A DNA stretch of 64,000 nt from NCBI RefSeq assembly GCF_000385135.1, contig NZ_ARQM01000010.1, positions 1,116,001-1,180,000 on the forward strand, given 5' to 3'. A program made the position numbers and the translations under genes. The notes beneath the pieces were generated by a model. That model made no database searches, had not been told where the DNA came from, and was given only the letters and a program-made list of their open reading frames with translations. Below, piece after piece: positions 6,966 through 16,058 of the stretch (position 1 is the first letter of the stretch; each line of letters begins with the position of its first letter). The DNA comes from Promicromonospora sukumoe 327MFSha3.1. GTDB taxonomy: Bacteria; Actinomycetota; Actinomycetes; Actinomycetales; Cellulomonadaceae.

Positions 6966-8189
6966 ATGACCCACGTCCTCGTCTCCGGCGCCAGCGTCGC
7001 CGGCCCCGCCCTCGCCTTCTGGCTCCGCCGCCATGGCTTCGACGTCACCGTCGTCGAGCGTGCCCCCGCGCCTCGCCCGGGCGGCCAAGGCATCGACGTG
7101 CGGGGCGCCGCCCGCACCGTGCTGGACCGCATGGGCATCACCGAGCAGGTCCGCGCCGCCCACACGGGCGTGCGGGGCATCGCCTACCTCGACGCCGCGG
7201 GGCGGCGCATCATGGAGCTGCCCGCCGAGATGTTCGGCCACTCGGGCGGCGTGATCGCCGACATCGAGATCCTGCGCGGCGACCTCATGCGGATCATCAT
7301 GGACGCCGCCGACGGCGTCGAGTACCTCTTCGACGACAGCGTCACCGCGCTCGAAGAGCGGCCTGACGGCGTCGACGTCACCTTCGAACGCTCCGCCCCG
7401 CGCCGGTTCGACCTCGTCGTGGGCGCGGACGGCGTCTTCTCCACCACGCGCCGCCTGGCCTTCGACGGCGCCTGGCGGGCCGTCGACTCCGGGTACCACC
7501 GCGCGGTGTTCACCGCCGAGCCCGCGGGCGGCGCCGACACCTGGGGCCTGGACGGCTGGGAGCTGCTGTACTCGATGCCGGCCGGCAACGGCGTCGGCGG
7601 GCGCAACGTGCTGCTGTACCCGGCGCACGGCGGTGCCCGCGGCATGGTGCACTTCGCGGGCGACCCCCTCGAGTACGACCGGCACGACATCGCCGGGCAG
7701 AAGCGCCTGGTCGCCGGCGTGCTGGCGGGGGAGGGCTGGGAGGTGCCGCGCCTGCTGGCGGCGATGGAGCGCGCCGATGACTTCTACCTCGACCGGCACG
7801 TGAAGATCGAGATGCCGTCCTGGCACCGGGGGCGCGTCGCGCTCCTGGGCGACGCGTGCACCGCCGGGTCCGTCGGCATGGGTACGTCGCTCGCCCTGGT
7901 GGGGGCCTACGTGCTGGCGGGCGAGCTCGCGAAGGCCGACGGCGACCCCGCCGTCGCGTTCCCCGCGTACGAGGCGACGGTGCGCCCGTACGCCGCCGTC
8001 AACATGAAGCAGCTCCCGGGTGGCGCGCGGGGTTTCCTGCCGCCCACCCGCTTCGAGATCAAGGCGCGTACGGCGGTGATGGGCGCTCTGCTCAGGACGC
8101 CGCTGGCGAGCATGATGATGGGCGGCATCGACAAGGCGGTCGACCAGATCGCCCTCCCGGACTACGCGGCGCTGGCGGTCGGCCGCTGA
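6966..8189 (+). CDS. FAD-dependent aromatic-type monooxygenase
   Basis: A 407-residue class A flavoprotein monooxygenase (PHBH/TetX-like). The N-terminal dinucleotide fold is VSGASVAGPALAFWLRRHG with the acidic end of the second strand (VVERA). The DG motif region reads LVVGADGVFS (about residue 155) and the GD motif reads LLGDACTAGSVGMG (about residue 295), both binding FAD and NAD(P)H. Start ATG 6966 follows CAGGAG. It is divergent from the GntR/TetR fusion and probably under its control, so detoxification of an aromatic compound or antibiotic is a reasonable inference; the substrate is unknown. Confidence 0.87.
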   Translation: MTHVLVSGASVAGPALAFWLRRHGFDVTVVERAPAPRPGGQGIDVRGAARTVLDRMGITEQVRAAHTGVRGIAYLDAAGRRIMELPAEMFGHSGGVIADIEILRGDLMRIIMDAADGVEYLFDDSVTALEERPDGVDVTFERSAPRRFDLVVGADGVFSTTRRLAFDGAWRAVDSGYHRAVFTAEPAGGADTWGLDGWELLYSMPAGNGVGGRNVLLYPAHGGARGMVHFAGDPLEYDRHDIAGQKRLVAGVLAGEGWEVPRLLAAMERADDFYLDRHVKIEMPSWHRGRVALLGDACTAGSVGMGTSLALVGAYVLAGELAKADGDPAVAFPAYEATVRPYAAVNMKQLPGGARGFLPPTRFEIKARTAVMGALLRTPLASMMMGGIDKAVDQIALPDYAALAVGR

Positions 8190-8264
8190 CCGGGATTCAG
8201 CAGGCCGCCGGCGACCGTCACGAAGCCGGTCGCGGTCGTCCGGGGCCTGCTGAACCCGGCTCAG
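8186..8264. repeat. 79-bp extragenic palindromic element, copy 1
   Basis: Pattern: CTGAC, five bases, TTCAGCAGGCC (8196-8206), a 37-bp partly self-complementary core, GGCCTGCTGAA (8244-8254), five bases, CTCAG. Its first base pairs overlap the stop codon of the monooxygenase. Three further copies with the same spacing occur at 25241, 25653 and 49330. It may serve as the terminator here. Confidence 0.85.
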
Positions 8265-8276
8265 TCCGGGGAGACC

Positions 8277-8309
8277 TTGACGACTTGGTGATCAAGTGAT
8301 TTAGTCACT
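8277..8309 (+). promoter_or_regulatory. Promoter and operator of a leaderless gntR gene
   Basis: TTGACG (8277-8282), 17 bases, TTTAGT (8300-8305) places the transcription start at about 8312-8313, the A of the ATG. There is no ribosome site, so the mRNA is probably leaderless. The inverted repeat AGTGA-TTTAG-TCACT (8295-8309) covers the -10 box and CTTG-G-TGATCAAG lies in the spacer: likely sites for autorepression. Confidence 0.65.
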
Positions 8310-8312
8310 TTC

Positions 8313-9002
8313 ATGACTCAAGGTAGAGCCTCCTTCTCCGAGCAGCTCGCGGACGACATCGTCCAGCTGATCCGCTCCGAGAGCCTCGGCCCCGGCGACG
8401 TGCTGGAGTCCTCCCGCGACCTGGCCAAGCGCTTCGCCGTCACCACGCCCACCGTCCGGGAGGCGCTGCGGCGGCTGGAGGCCACCGGCGTGGTCGAGCT
8501 GCGGCACGGCTCCGGCACCTACATCGGCCCGGGCCTCGAGCGGTCGGTGCTGGCCAACCCGCACCGGCCGCACATCACGCGCTCCTCGGTGATCGAGCTG
8601 GTCCAGGCCCGCCTCGTCATCGAGCCCGGTATCGCGGCGCTCGCCGCGAGCGCCCGCGACGCCGCCGCCCTGCAGCGGCTGGAGGCCGCGGCGGCGACGG
8701 CGTTGCAGCCGCCGGTGCACGGGTTCCGGCCGGCGCTGAACTTCCACGTGGAGCTGGCTGCGGCGTCGGGCAACGGGCTGCTGCGCGAGACGGTGGAGGC
8801 GCTGCTGCACGTGCGTGCGTCGGAGCAGACGGAGATCCGGTTCCGGTACGACGACCGGCAGCGGGACCACGCGGAGCACCTGGAGATCCTGGCTGCGGTG
8901 TGCGACGGCGACGGCGCGGCCGCGGAGCGGCTGACGCGGGAGCACCTGTCGACGATCCGGGAGTCGCTGGAGGCGGCGGACTTCGGGGAGGCGGCACCGT
9001 GA
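8313..9002 (+). CDS. FadR-type GntR transcriptional regulator
   Basis: A 229-residue one-component regulator. The N-terminal winged helix reads SEQLADDIVQLIRSESLGPGD ... SRDLAKRFAVTTPTVREALRRLEATGVVELRHGSGTY, classic GntR. The C-terminal FCD-type all-helical domain carries the ligand and metal residues (ELVQARLVIEPGIAALAA and later RDHAEHLEILAAV). The start is at the predicted transcription start, so it is read as leaderless. It heads a co-directional series with a creatininase-like hydrolase whose GTG overlaps its stop by four bases, and probably controls that operon through the palindromes over its own promoter. Confidence 0.86.
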   Translation: MTQGRASFSEQLADDIVQLIRSESLGPGDVLESSRDLAKRFAVTTPTVREALRRLEATGVVELRHGSGTYIGPGLERSVLANPHRPHITRSSVIELVQARLVIEPGIAALAASARDAAALQRLEAAAATALQPPVHGFRPALNFHVELAAASGNGLLRETVEALLHVRASEQTEIRFRYDDRQRDHAEHLEILAAVCDGDGAAAERLTREHLSTIRESLEAADFGEAAP

Positions 9003-9766
9003 GCGCCCCGTACCGCCTCGCGGAGATGACGACGGCGGAGGCGGCGGACGCCGTCGCCCGCGGCACCATCGTGGTGATCCCGGCCGGGGCGCTGGAGCAG
9101 CACGGTCCGGGCATGGCGCTCGGCACGGACCTGGTGCGGGCCGAGGGCGTGGTGGCGCAGGTCGCCGCGAACCTGCCCGGCCAGGTGGTGGTGGGGCCGT
9201 CGATCCCCGTGGGGGTCTCGCCGCACCACATGGCGTTCGCGGGCACGGTCACGCTGACGACGACGACGTTCGCCGCCGTCGTGCGGGAGTACGTGACGAG
9301 CCTGCACCGGCACGGCTGGACGCGGTTCCTCGTGGTCACGGGGCACGGGGGCAACAACGCGACGCTGACCACGGTGGCGCAGGACCTGCTGGTGTCCCAC
9401 CCCGGGATCCAGCTCGCCTGGTCGCCGCTGACGACGCTCGCGGGCGACGCCGTGGCCGCCATGGCGCCGAGCGCCGTGCACGGGCACTCCGGCGAGGCCG
9501 AGACGGCGCAGATGCTGCACCTCGCCCCGCACCTGGTGCACACCGACCGGCTGGAGCCCGGCACCACCAGCCCGGACCAGCTCGACGACGTCTCCCGCAC
9601 GGCGCGCCGTCACGCGCAGCCCGCCCTGACCCTGCCGTACGACCGGCTCAGCCCCAACGGCGTGCTCGGCGACCCGCGCCGGGCCACCGCCGAGGACGGC
9701 GCCGCGATCGTCAAGGCGATCGTCGACCGCATCACCACGTTCCTGACGGAGTGGCCGCCCGCGTAG
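8999..9766 (+). CDS. Creatininase-family amidohydrolase
   Basis: A 255-residue metal-dependent amidohydrolase. The family's metal and catalytic motifs are present in order: IPAGALEQHGPG (Glu and His ligands, about residue 30), GTDL, GHGGNN (about residue 115), and HSGEAET (about residue 160). The family opens small amides or lactams such as creatinine or formamide-type intermediates. GTG 8999 overlaps the TGA of the GntR gene (GTGA), implying translational coupling. Together with the following secreted esterase and AbgT-type importer it suggests breakdown and uptake of an amide-linked nutrient; the substrate is unknown. Confidence 0.84.
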   Translation: MSAPYRLAEMTTAEAADAVARGTIVVIPAGALEQHGPGMALGTDLVRAEGVVAQVAANLPGQVVVGPSIPVGVSPHHMAFAGTVTLTTTTFAAVVREYVTSLHRHGWTRFLVVTGHGGNNATLTTVAQDLLVSHPGIQLAWSPLTTLAGDAVAAMAPSAVHGHSGEAETAQMLHLAPHLVHTDRLEPGTTSPDQLDDVSRTARRHAQPALTLPYDRLSPNGVLGDPRRATAEDGAAIVKAIVDRITTFLTEWPPA

Positions 9767-9876
9767 CGCCGGCACACCACCGCACAGCAGAGCAAACCCC
9801 ACCGCACGCATCTGGCCCGCCAGGTGTCCGCTCCGCCGTGCCCGCAACCGCGGGCCGGCGCCCAGAAAGGACTCGC

Positions 9877-11004
9877 ATGTCAACGACGACAGCAGCACCT
9901 CGCCCCGCCCCGGAGGGCCGGCGACGGCCCGCCCGGCGCGTGGCGCTCCTCGCCGCCGCGGCGCTCGCCGCGGCGACCCTGGCCGGCCCGGTCGGCGGCA
10001 CGACGTCGGCGGCCGCCTTCGCGCCCTCCGCCCCCGCGCCGGCCGTTCCGGCCGACGCCGCCGCCTCGCCGTCGGACCACCCGGATCGCACCGGGCGCAA
10101 CCCGCTGCGCTCCGCGGGCTGCGGCACCGACCCCGGGCAGGAGCCCGGCACCAGCGTGCTGCGCACCCTGACCAGCGACGGCCGCGAGCGCACCGTGCAG
10201 CTGCACCTGCCGGACGGTTACCGCAGCGACCGGGCGTGGCCCGTGGTCCTGGTGTTTCACGGCCGGGGCAACACGGGTGCGGGCACGGAGGCGTTCTCCG
10301 GCCTGGACGCGCTGCCCGCGATCGTCGCGTACGGCAACGGCGTGGTCGGCACGGGCGACGGTGACCGGCAGGCCTGGGAGGGCGCGCCGTACTCGGCCCC
10401 CGGCGTCGACGACATCGCGTACACGAACGACCTGCTGGACACCCTGGAGCAGGACCTGTGCGTGGACCCGCGGCGCGTGTACGCGACGGGCAAGTCCAAC
10501 GGGGCGGGCTTCACCGGCATCCTGGCGTGCGAGCTGTCGGACCGGATCGCGGCGATCGCGCCGGTGGCCGCCGCGTTCTACGGCACGGGTCACCCGGCCT
10601 GCGACCCGGCACGGCCGGTGCCGGTGATCGGCTTCCACGGCACGGACGACGTCACCATCCCGTACGCGGGCGACCCGGACCGCGGCCTGCCCGCCATCCT
10701 CGACTGGACCGGCGGCTGGGTGCAGCGCAACGGGTGCGCCGCGGGCCCCGACGTCGAGGAGACGGCGTTCGACGTCACCACGACCCGCTGGACGGGCTGC
10801 GACCGCGGCGCCGAGGTGACCCACGTCGCGGTGCTCGGTGGCGGGCACACCTGGCCGGGGGAGGACAGCTACTCCGGCGGCGGGTACGCGACGCACAGCA
10901 TCGAGGCCCACGAGGTGCTCTGGGAGTTCCTGGGTGACGAGCGGCTGCCGGTGCGGTTCCTCACGGGCCAGGGTGCGCACGAGCAGCAGGGAGCGGCGTC
11001 ATGA
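9877..11004 (+). CDS. Secreted PHB-depolymerase/feruloyl-esterase-like hydrolase
   Basis: A 375-residue exported alpha/beta hydrolase of the LpqC / esterase PHB depolymerase type. The N-terminus is a twin-basic region (RRRPARR) and a hydrophobic helix ending in an Ala-rich cleavage zone by about residue 50. The oxyanion strand is VVLVFHGRGN, the nucleophile serine lies in TGKSNGAG, the acid in GFHGTDD, and the histidine in GGGHTWPG. Conserved cysteines (AGCG, QDLCVD, LACELS) suggest disulfides. ATG 9877 follows AGAAAGGA. Its stop overlaps the next gene's ATG (ATGA), so hydrolysis outside the cell and uptake by the AbgT transporter may be linked. Confidence 0.83.
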   Translation: MSTTTAAPRPAPEGRRRPARRVALLAAAALAAATLAGPVGGTTSAAAFAPSAPAPAVPADAAASPSDHPDRTGRNPLRSAGCGTDPGQEPGTSVLRTLTSDGRERTVQLHLPDGYRSDRAWPVVLVFHGRGNTGAGTEAFSGLDALPAIVAYGNGVVGTGDGDRQAWEGAPYSAPGVDDIAYTNDLLDTLEQDLCVDPRRVYATGKSNGAGFTGILACELSDRIAAIAPVAAAFYGTGHPACDPARPVPVIGFHGTDDVTIPYAGDPDRGLPAILDWTGGWVQRNGCAAGPDVEETAFDVTTTRWTGCDRGAEVTHVAVLGGGHTWPGEDSYSGGGYATHSIEAHEVLWEFLGDERLPVRFLTGQGAHEQQGAAS

Positions 11005-12554
11005 CCGCGACCTCGAAGCAGACCGCTCCCGGCACCGAGCCGGACCGCCTGCCGCGCGTGCTGCGGGCGCTCGCCGTCGTCGAGCGGCTGGGCAACGCCC
11101 TGCCGCACCCGTTCTGGCTGTTCTGGATCCTGGCGGCGATCCTCGGCGTGACGAGCGCCGGGCTGGCCGCGGCGGGCGTGTCCGTCGTCTCGCCCGCCGA
11201 CGGCGAGACCGTCGTGGTGCAGAACCTGCTCAGCGGCGAGGGCCTGGCCATGGCCGTGTCCACGGCCGTGGACAACTTCGCGACGTTCGGCCCGATGGGC
11301 ACCATCGTCGTGGTCATCATGGGCGTCGCCATCGCGGAGCGCACCGGCTTCCTGTCGGCGGCGATGAAGGTCTCCGTCTCCCGGGTGCCGGTCGGCTGGG
11401 TCGTCTTCGCGGTCGCGTTCGCGGGCACCGTCTCGCACGTCGCGAGCGCCGCGGCGTACATCATCCTGGTGCCGCTGGGCGGGCTCGCGTTCCGGGCGGT
11501 CGGCAAGTCGCCGATCCTCGGCGTCGTGGTGGCGTACACGTCCATCGCCTCGGGCTACGACGCGAGCCCGGTGCCGACGCCGAACGACGCGATCTTCGCG
11601 GGCATCACCACGGAGGCGGCGCGGATCATCGACCCGAACGCGTACGTGTCGCCGGTGAGCAACTGGTTCTTCAACATCGGCTCCTCGCTGCTGCTGGCGA
11701 TCGTGATCACCCTGGTCACCAACCTGGTGCTGGCCAAGCGGCCCGACCTCGACGCCGACCCCGACGCGGACCTGGACGACGTCGCGGGCCTCGAGCTCTC
11801 GCCGCGCGACCGCAAGGCGCTGCGCGCGGCGCTGCTGTCCGGCCTGGCGGCGATCGTGCTGATCGCCGTGGTGGTGCTGCTGCCGTCGTCCCCGCTGCGG
11901 GGCGAGGGCGGGAGCCTGACCGAGTCGCCGTTCCTGGACGGCATCGCGGCGATCGTCGCCGTGCTGTTCGCGCTGGTCGGCATCGTGTACGGGTGGCGGT
12001 CCGGGGAGATCACCAAGGCGGGGGACGTGCCGAGGCTGATGGCCGAGGGCGTGCGGCAGATGGCGCCGGTCCTCGTGCTGTTCTTCGCCATCGCGCAGTT
12101 CCTCGCGTACTTCGACTGGACGCACATCGGCGACGTCATCGCCGTGAACTCGGCGGAGGCCCTGGAGACCAGCGGCGTGCCGATCTGGGTGGTGTTCCTG
12201 GCGATCCTCGCGCTGCTGTCCGTGGTGAACGTGCTCGTGACCAGCGGCTCGGCCATGTGGGCCATCGCGGCACCCGTCGTCGTGCCCATGCTGATGCTGC
12301 TGGACGTGCCCGCCGAGACCACGCAGGCGCTGTTCCGCATCGCCGACTCCGGGTCCACGGCGATCACGCCGATGAGCCCGTACTTCATCATGGCGCTCGG
12401 GTTCCTGCAGCGGTACCGCAAGGACGCCGGCATCGGCACCCTGGCCTCGTACACGCTGCCGCTCGCCGTGTGCATGACGCTGGCCTGGACCGCGCTGTTC
12501 TTCGCCTGGTGGGCGCTCGGCATCCCGCTCGGGCCGGGGGCGCCCGTGCGCTGA
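11001..12554 (+). CDS. AbgT-family transporter
   Basis: A 517-residue membrane protein with about a dozen hydrophobic helices. It begins VVERLGNALPHPFWLFWIL, the typical N-terminus of AbgT (p-aminobenzoyl-glutamate) transporters, and has FAGTVSHVASAAAYIILVPLGG and the C-terminal re-entrant region SGSTAITPMSPYFIMAL, where substrate and sodium would bind. The family imports p-aminobenzoyl-glutamate or exports sulfonamides. ATG 11001 overlaps the esterase stop by four bases. In this operon, with an amidohydrolase and an esterase under a GntR regulator, import of a hydrolysis product is the likeliest role (inference). Confidence 0.85.
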   Translation: MTATSKQTAPGTEPDRLPRVLRALAVVERLGNALPHPFWLFWILAAILGVTSAGLAAAGVSVVSPADGETVVVQNLLSGEGLAMAVSTAVDNFATFGPMGTIVVVIMGVAIAERTGFLSAAMKVSVSRVPVGWVVFAVAFAGTVSHVASAAAYIILVPLGGLAFRAVGKSPILGVVVAYTSIASGYDASPVPTPNDAIFAGITTEAARIIDPNAYVSPVSNWFFNIGSSLLLAIVITLVTNLVLAKRPDLDADPDADLDDVAGLELSPRDRKALRAALLSGLAAIVLIAVVVLLPSSPLRGEGGSLTESPFLDGIAAIVAVLFALVGIVYGWRSGEITKAGDVPRLMAEGVRQMAPVLVLFFAIAQFLAYFDWTHIGDVIAVNSAEALETSGVPIWVVFLAILALLSVVNVLVTSGSAMWAIAAPVVVPMLMLLDVPAETTQALFRIADSGSTAITPMSPYFIMALGFLQRYRKDAGIGTLASYTLPLAVCMTLAWTALFFAWWALGIPLGPGAPVR

Positions 12555-12578
12555 CGCCGCCGGTGCGCTGACGCACAC

Positions 12579-12622
12579 GTGGCCCCGCCGCCGTCCCTCA
12601 CCGGGCACGACGGCGGGGCCAC
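12579..12622 (+). terminator. Hairpin terminator after the AbgT gene
   Basis: GTGGCCCCGCCG (12579-12590) pairs perfectly with 12611-12622. It closes the gntR-amidohydrolase-esterase-abgT operon just before the DUF1361 gene. There is no T-run. Confidence 0.6.
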
Positions 12623-12639
12623 GGTGATGATGGCCGGCG

Positions 12640-13356
12640 ATGAACGCGATCCTGCTGCTGCCCGCCGGCATCGTCCTGCTCAACGTGTTCGCGCTGGCGC
12701 TGGTGCTGCTGCGGGCCCCGCTGTTCCGGCTGCCGGTGTACTGGCCGATGGTGCTCAACATCGGCCTGTCCGTGGCCCCGGCCGTGGTGCTCGGCATCGG
12801 GCTGCTGCTGGTGCTGGGCATCATCACGTTCGTGCCGAACCGGGCGCTCATGCTGACCGTGATCGCGCTGGTGCTCCTGGTCTGGGTGCTGCTGCTCCCG
12901 AACGCGGCCTACCTGGTCACGGAGCTGAACTTCTCCCACCGGCGGCCCGTGGAGGACCCGGCGCCCCTCTGGTACGACATCGTCATGGTGCTGTCCCTGG
13001 CGCTGTCGGGCGTGCTGAACATGCTGATGAACGTGCTGCTGGTGCAGTTCGCCTACGTGCTGATCGTGCGGCCCAACGACGACGACCCCTACCGGCAGCC
13101 CGACTCCTGGGTACTGGTAGGGGTCACCCTCGTGCTGGTCAGCGTGGGCATCTACCTGGGGCGGTACATCCGGTTCAACTCCTGGGACCTGCTGCACCCC
13201 TGGTCGTTCGTGCGCAAGCTCGTCGAGCACTTCCGGGTGGCGGCGCACTGGCGGACGCTGGCCGGATTCGTCGTCGTGCACACGCTGTTCTTCGGGCTGA
13301 TGTACGTGCTCGTGGTCGCGCCCGTGGTGCTGATGGTGGCCGCCGTCTCGCGGTGA
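12640..13356 (+). CDS. DUF1361 family membrane protein
   Basis: A 238-residue integral membrane protein of unknown function. Six or seven hydrophobic helices are visible, with the family's conserved central segment LLLPNAAYLVTELNFSHRRP, followed by PLWYDIVMVLSLALSG and later YLGRYIRFNSWDLL. It starts at ATG 12640 immediately after the terminator of the previous operon, so it is likely to have its own promoter inside that hairpin region or depend on read-through. It is convergent with the BNR-repeat protein, with only 24 bases between the stops. Confidence 0.78.
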   Translation: MNAILLLPAGIVLLNVFALALVLLRAPLFRLPVYWPMVLNIGLSVAPAVVLGIGLLLVLGIITFVPNRALMLTVIALVLLVWVLLLPNAAYLVTELNFSHRRPVEDPAPLWYDIVMVLSLALSGVLNMLMNVLLVQFAYVLIVRPNDDDPYRQPDSWVLVGVTLVLVSVGIYLGRYIRFNSWDLLHPWSFVRKLVEHFRVAAHWRTLAGFVVVHTLFFGLMYVLVVAPVVLMVAAVSR

Positions 13357-13380
13357 GGCGGCGGCCACCACGGGGGTGCC

Positions 13381-14571
13381 TCAGTCCGGCAGGCCCGCGA
13401 CCGCGAAGTACGTGGTGCAGGCGCCGCCCTCGGACTCGTACCCCGTGGACAGCTCCAGCAGCTCGTCCCGCCCGGGCAGGGCCAGCAGCGTGGGGCTGTA
13501 GTTGGGGCAGTAGTTGTTCCACGGGTCGAGAATGCTCACCGGCGCCTCGGCCGTGGCCCAGTCGGCCTCCGGCACGCCCTCGTTCGTCATGATCGTCGAC
13601 CCGCTGCCGGGCAGCACGCTCCCGTCCGCCCCGTAGAGCATCTGCCCGACGCCGAGCAGCCGGCCGTCCGGCGTGCCGTCGTCGTACCAGGAGATGTTCG
13701 GGGTGTGCCGGAAGTGCGTGCCGTCCGCCGTCGCGACCGGGCTGCCGATCTCGGTGACCGGCTGCCACGCGACCCCGTCGGCCGAGCGGCGCGTGTAGTG
13801 CCGGCAGTCCTGCACCGGGCCGCACACCTCGTAGCTCATCAGGTAGTCGCCGTCCGGCAGCCGCCGCACCACCGGCATCCCCGGGCGCAGCCCGGAGTCC
13901 GCGAGCGCGATGACGTCCCGCAGCGGCGACCAGGTCACGCCGTCGGGCGACGTGGCCTGCACGATCACCTGGCTGTGCGCCGGCTGCTGGTTCTCGTCCG
14001 AGACGTACAGCACCAGCTCGCCGTCGGGGGAGACGGCGAACTCCGGCTCCCACAGGCCCTTGCCGCCCGGCGCCGTGGCCGCCGTCGAGACGTGCTCCCA
14101 CGTGCGGCCCTGGTCGCGGCTGGCCCAGACCGGCAGCGTCATCCGGCGCGTGGCCTCGTCCTCCTGCTGGCCCACCGATGCCGACCACAGCAGGGTGCCC
14201 TCCGGCAGGTCGCCCACCGCCCGCGGCAGCTCGAACAGCGTCGAGCAGCACAGGCCCTTCGTCGCCCCCGGGTCCGAGACCGTGCCGACCCGCTCGAAGC
14301 TGCGGCCGGCGTCCGTGCTGTGGAAGATCGCGCCGTGCCCGGTGTCGCCGTCGAACGTGACCGTGCTGACCACGATGGTGCCGTTCGCCTCGCCGGAGTG
14401 CTCCAGCCGGATCGCCCGCGGGTACAGCGAGGTGCCCTCCATCAGGCGGGTCCCGTTCTCCGCCCCGCCCGGTGGCGGTTCGGCCCTGCTCGTCGCCGTG
14501 GCCGGCGCGACGGCGGTGGACAGGGCGAGCGTGGCAAGGGCGAGGACGGCGAAGAAGCGTCGTACGACCAT
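13381..14571 (-). CDS. Secreted BNR/sialidase-fold protein
   Basis: A 396-residue exported protein. Residues 1-27 form a signal peptide (MVVRRFF, hydrophobic run, TAVAPATATS). The body has Asp-box style motifs of six-bladed beta-propellers: STDAGRSFERV, SRDQGRTWEHV, SPDGVTWSPL and SADGVAWQPV. Sialidases, exo-arabinanases and related glycan hydrolases share this fold, and I cannot separate them: an Arg triad is not evident by eye. ATG 14571 follows AGAGAGG. It is the last gene in the direction of the LacI-controlled sugar importer but is separated from it by a strong terminator, so it may be co-regulated rather than co-transcribed. Confidence 0.72.
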   Translation of the reverse strand: MVVRRFFAVLALATLALSTAVAPATATSRAEPPPGGAENGTRLMEGTSLYPRAIRLEHSGEANGTIVVSTVTFDGDTGHGAIFHSTDAGRSFERVGTVSDPGATKGLCCSTLFELPRAVGDLPEGTLLWSASVGQQEDEATRRMTLPVWASRDQGRTWEHVSTAATAPGGKGLWEPEFAVSPDGELVLYVSDENQQPAHSQVIVQATSPDGVTWSPLRDVIALADSGLRPGMPVVRRLPDGDYLMSYEVCGPVQDCRHYTRRSADGVAWQPVTEIGSPVATADGTHFRHTPNISWYDDGTPDGRLLGVGQMLYGADGSVLPGSGSTIMTNEGVPEADWATAEAPVSILDPWNNYCPNYSPTLLALPGRDELLELSTGYESEGGACTTYFAVAGLPD

Positions 14572-14652
14572 GGGTGATACCTCTCTGATCGACTCTGATC
14601 TCACCCGCACGCTAGTGAACCCGGGCCGGTGCGTCAACGTTGCACCAACACG

Positions 14653-14688
14653 CCAGGACCCGCCGCCCCAGGGGGCGGCGGGTCCTGG
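14653..14688 (-). terminator. Terminator of the sugar ABC operon
   Basis: 17-bp perfect arms (14653-14669 and 14672-14688; right arm GGGGCGGCGGGTCCTGG) lie just beyond the solute-binding protein stop. Confidence 0.75.
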
Positions 14689-14706
14689 TGGGAGCAGCCG
14701 GGTGGG

Positions 14707-16023
14707 TCAGCCCGCGGCGTCGACCGCGGACTGCAGCTCCTCGATGAAGCCGGCGGCGGCCTCCTGCGGGGAGAGCTGCCCGAACTGGATCTGCTGGTTG
14801 TACCGGGACAGCATGGTCTCGATCTCGCTCGCGCCGTTCGGCGTGATGGGCGGGGCGTCGCCGGAGCGCTCGCCCACCAGCTTGGTGAAGTCCAGGAGCT
14901 TCTTCGCGGGCTCGTCGAGCGTGGGCTCGAGCGCCTCCTGGAACGCCTCGCTGGCGGGGATCCCTCGGTCGGTCCCGAAGGCGCGGGCGACCTGGGGGTC
15001 GTTGACGAGGAAGTCGATCAGCAGGGCCGCCTCGGCCGGGTGCTCGGACTGGGACGAGGCCGCCCAGTACATCGACGGCTTGGGGTACTGGAAGCCCTCC
15101 GGCGTGTCCGCGTCGGCGGGCCAGTCCGCCACCTCGTACTCGAAGTCGGGCGCCGCCGCGGCGATCGCGGTGAACTGGCCGGCGGCGATGAAGGCCATCG
15201 CGGTGTTGCCCACGACCGTGTCGCCCTGGTCGAGGGGCACGCCCGCCTTCTCGCTCAGGGAGGCGGCGTCCGGCGCGGCGCCGGACTCGATCCAGTCGAG
15301 CTCACGCTGCCAGTACGCGGCGACCGTGGCGGGGTCGATGGCCACGTCACCCTCGTCGTCGAAGATCTGGTCGCCCTGCTGGCGGGCGAACACCTCCAGG
15401 CTGAACGAGTCCGCCCCGAACGGGGACAGGCCGCGCACCTTGCCGCCGGACGCCTCGGTGATCGCCTGCGCGGCGGCGTCGAACTCCTCCCAGGTCCACG
15501 TGTCGGTGTCCGGGACCGGCACGTCGTACTTCTCGAAGAGGCTGGTGTTCACCACGACACCGTTCCCCGCCACCCCGATCGGCACGGCGTACAGGCTGCC
15601 GTCGACCTCGCCGGAGGCCAGCACGTTGTCCGGCAGCGAGCTCGCGTCGAGGAACTCCGGCACCGCGTCGAGGTCCAGCAGCGCCCCGCGCCCCGCGTAC
15701 GAGGAGAGGTAGAGCTGGTCGAACTGGACGACGTCGGGCATGTCTCCCGCCGCCGCCGTGGTCGCCAAGCGGTCCCAGTAGCCGCCCCAGTCCGCGTAGG
15801 TGGGCTCCACGTGGATGGTGGGGTGCTCCTCCTCGAACAGCTTGATCGCGTCGAGGGTCGACTGGTGGCGGGCGTCCGCGCCCCACCAGGTCATCGTCAG
15901 GGTGACGTCCTCGTCGCTGAGCTCCGCGTCGGCGGGGTCGGGCGCGATGCCGCACCCGGCCACGGAGACGCTCAGGGCGAGGGCCGTGGCGGCCAGCGCA
16001 CCCCGTCGCGCGCGTCGTCGCAT
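14707..16023 (-). CDS. ABC sugar transporter, solute-binding lipoprotein
   Basis: A 438-residue extracellular substrate-binding lipoprotein of the carbohydrate (CUT1) family. The signal sequence ends in the lipobox VAGC, with the lipidated cysteine at about residue 24. The mature start LTMTWWGADARHQSTLDAIKLFEEEHP is typical of sugar-binding proteins, and the hinge and cleft segments (FNTSLFEKY-like VNTSLFEKYDVPVPDT-WTWEEF) follow. ATG 16023 has a strong GGAGGAAG site. It is third in the operon after the two permeases. No ATPase gene is present, so a shared MsiK-type ATPase elsewhere is expected. The sugar is unknown. Confidence 0.88.
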   Translation of the reverse strand: MRRRARRGALAATALALSVSVAGCGIAPDPADAELSDEDVTLTMTWWGADARHQSTLDAIKLFEEEHPTIHVEPTYADWGGYWDRLATTAAAGDMPDVVQFDQLYLSSYAGRGALLDLDAVPEFLDASSLPDNVLASGEVDGSLYAVPIGVAGNGVVVNTSLFEKYDVPVPDTDTWTWEEFDAAAQAITEASGGKVRGLSPFGADSFSLEVFARQQGDQIFDDEGDVAIDPATVAAYWQRELDWIESGAAPDAASLSEKAGVPLDQGDTVVGNTAMAFIAAGQFTAIAAAAPDFEYEVADWPADADTPEGFQYPKPSMYWAASSQSEHPAEAALLIDFLVNDPQVARAFGTDRGIPASEAFQEALEPTLDEPAKKLLDFTKLVGERSGDAPPITPNGASEIETMLSRYNQQIQFGQLSPQEAAAGFIEELQSAVDAAG

Positions 16024-16058
16024 CGTGGTTCTTCCTCCGGTCGTAGGTCGTCCGCCCA

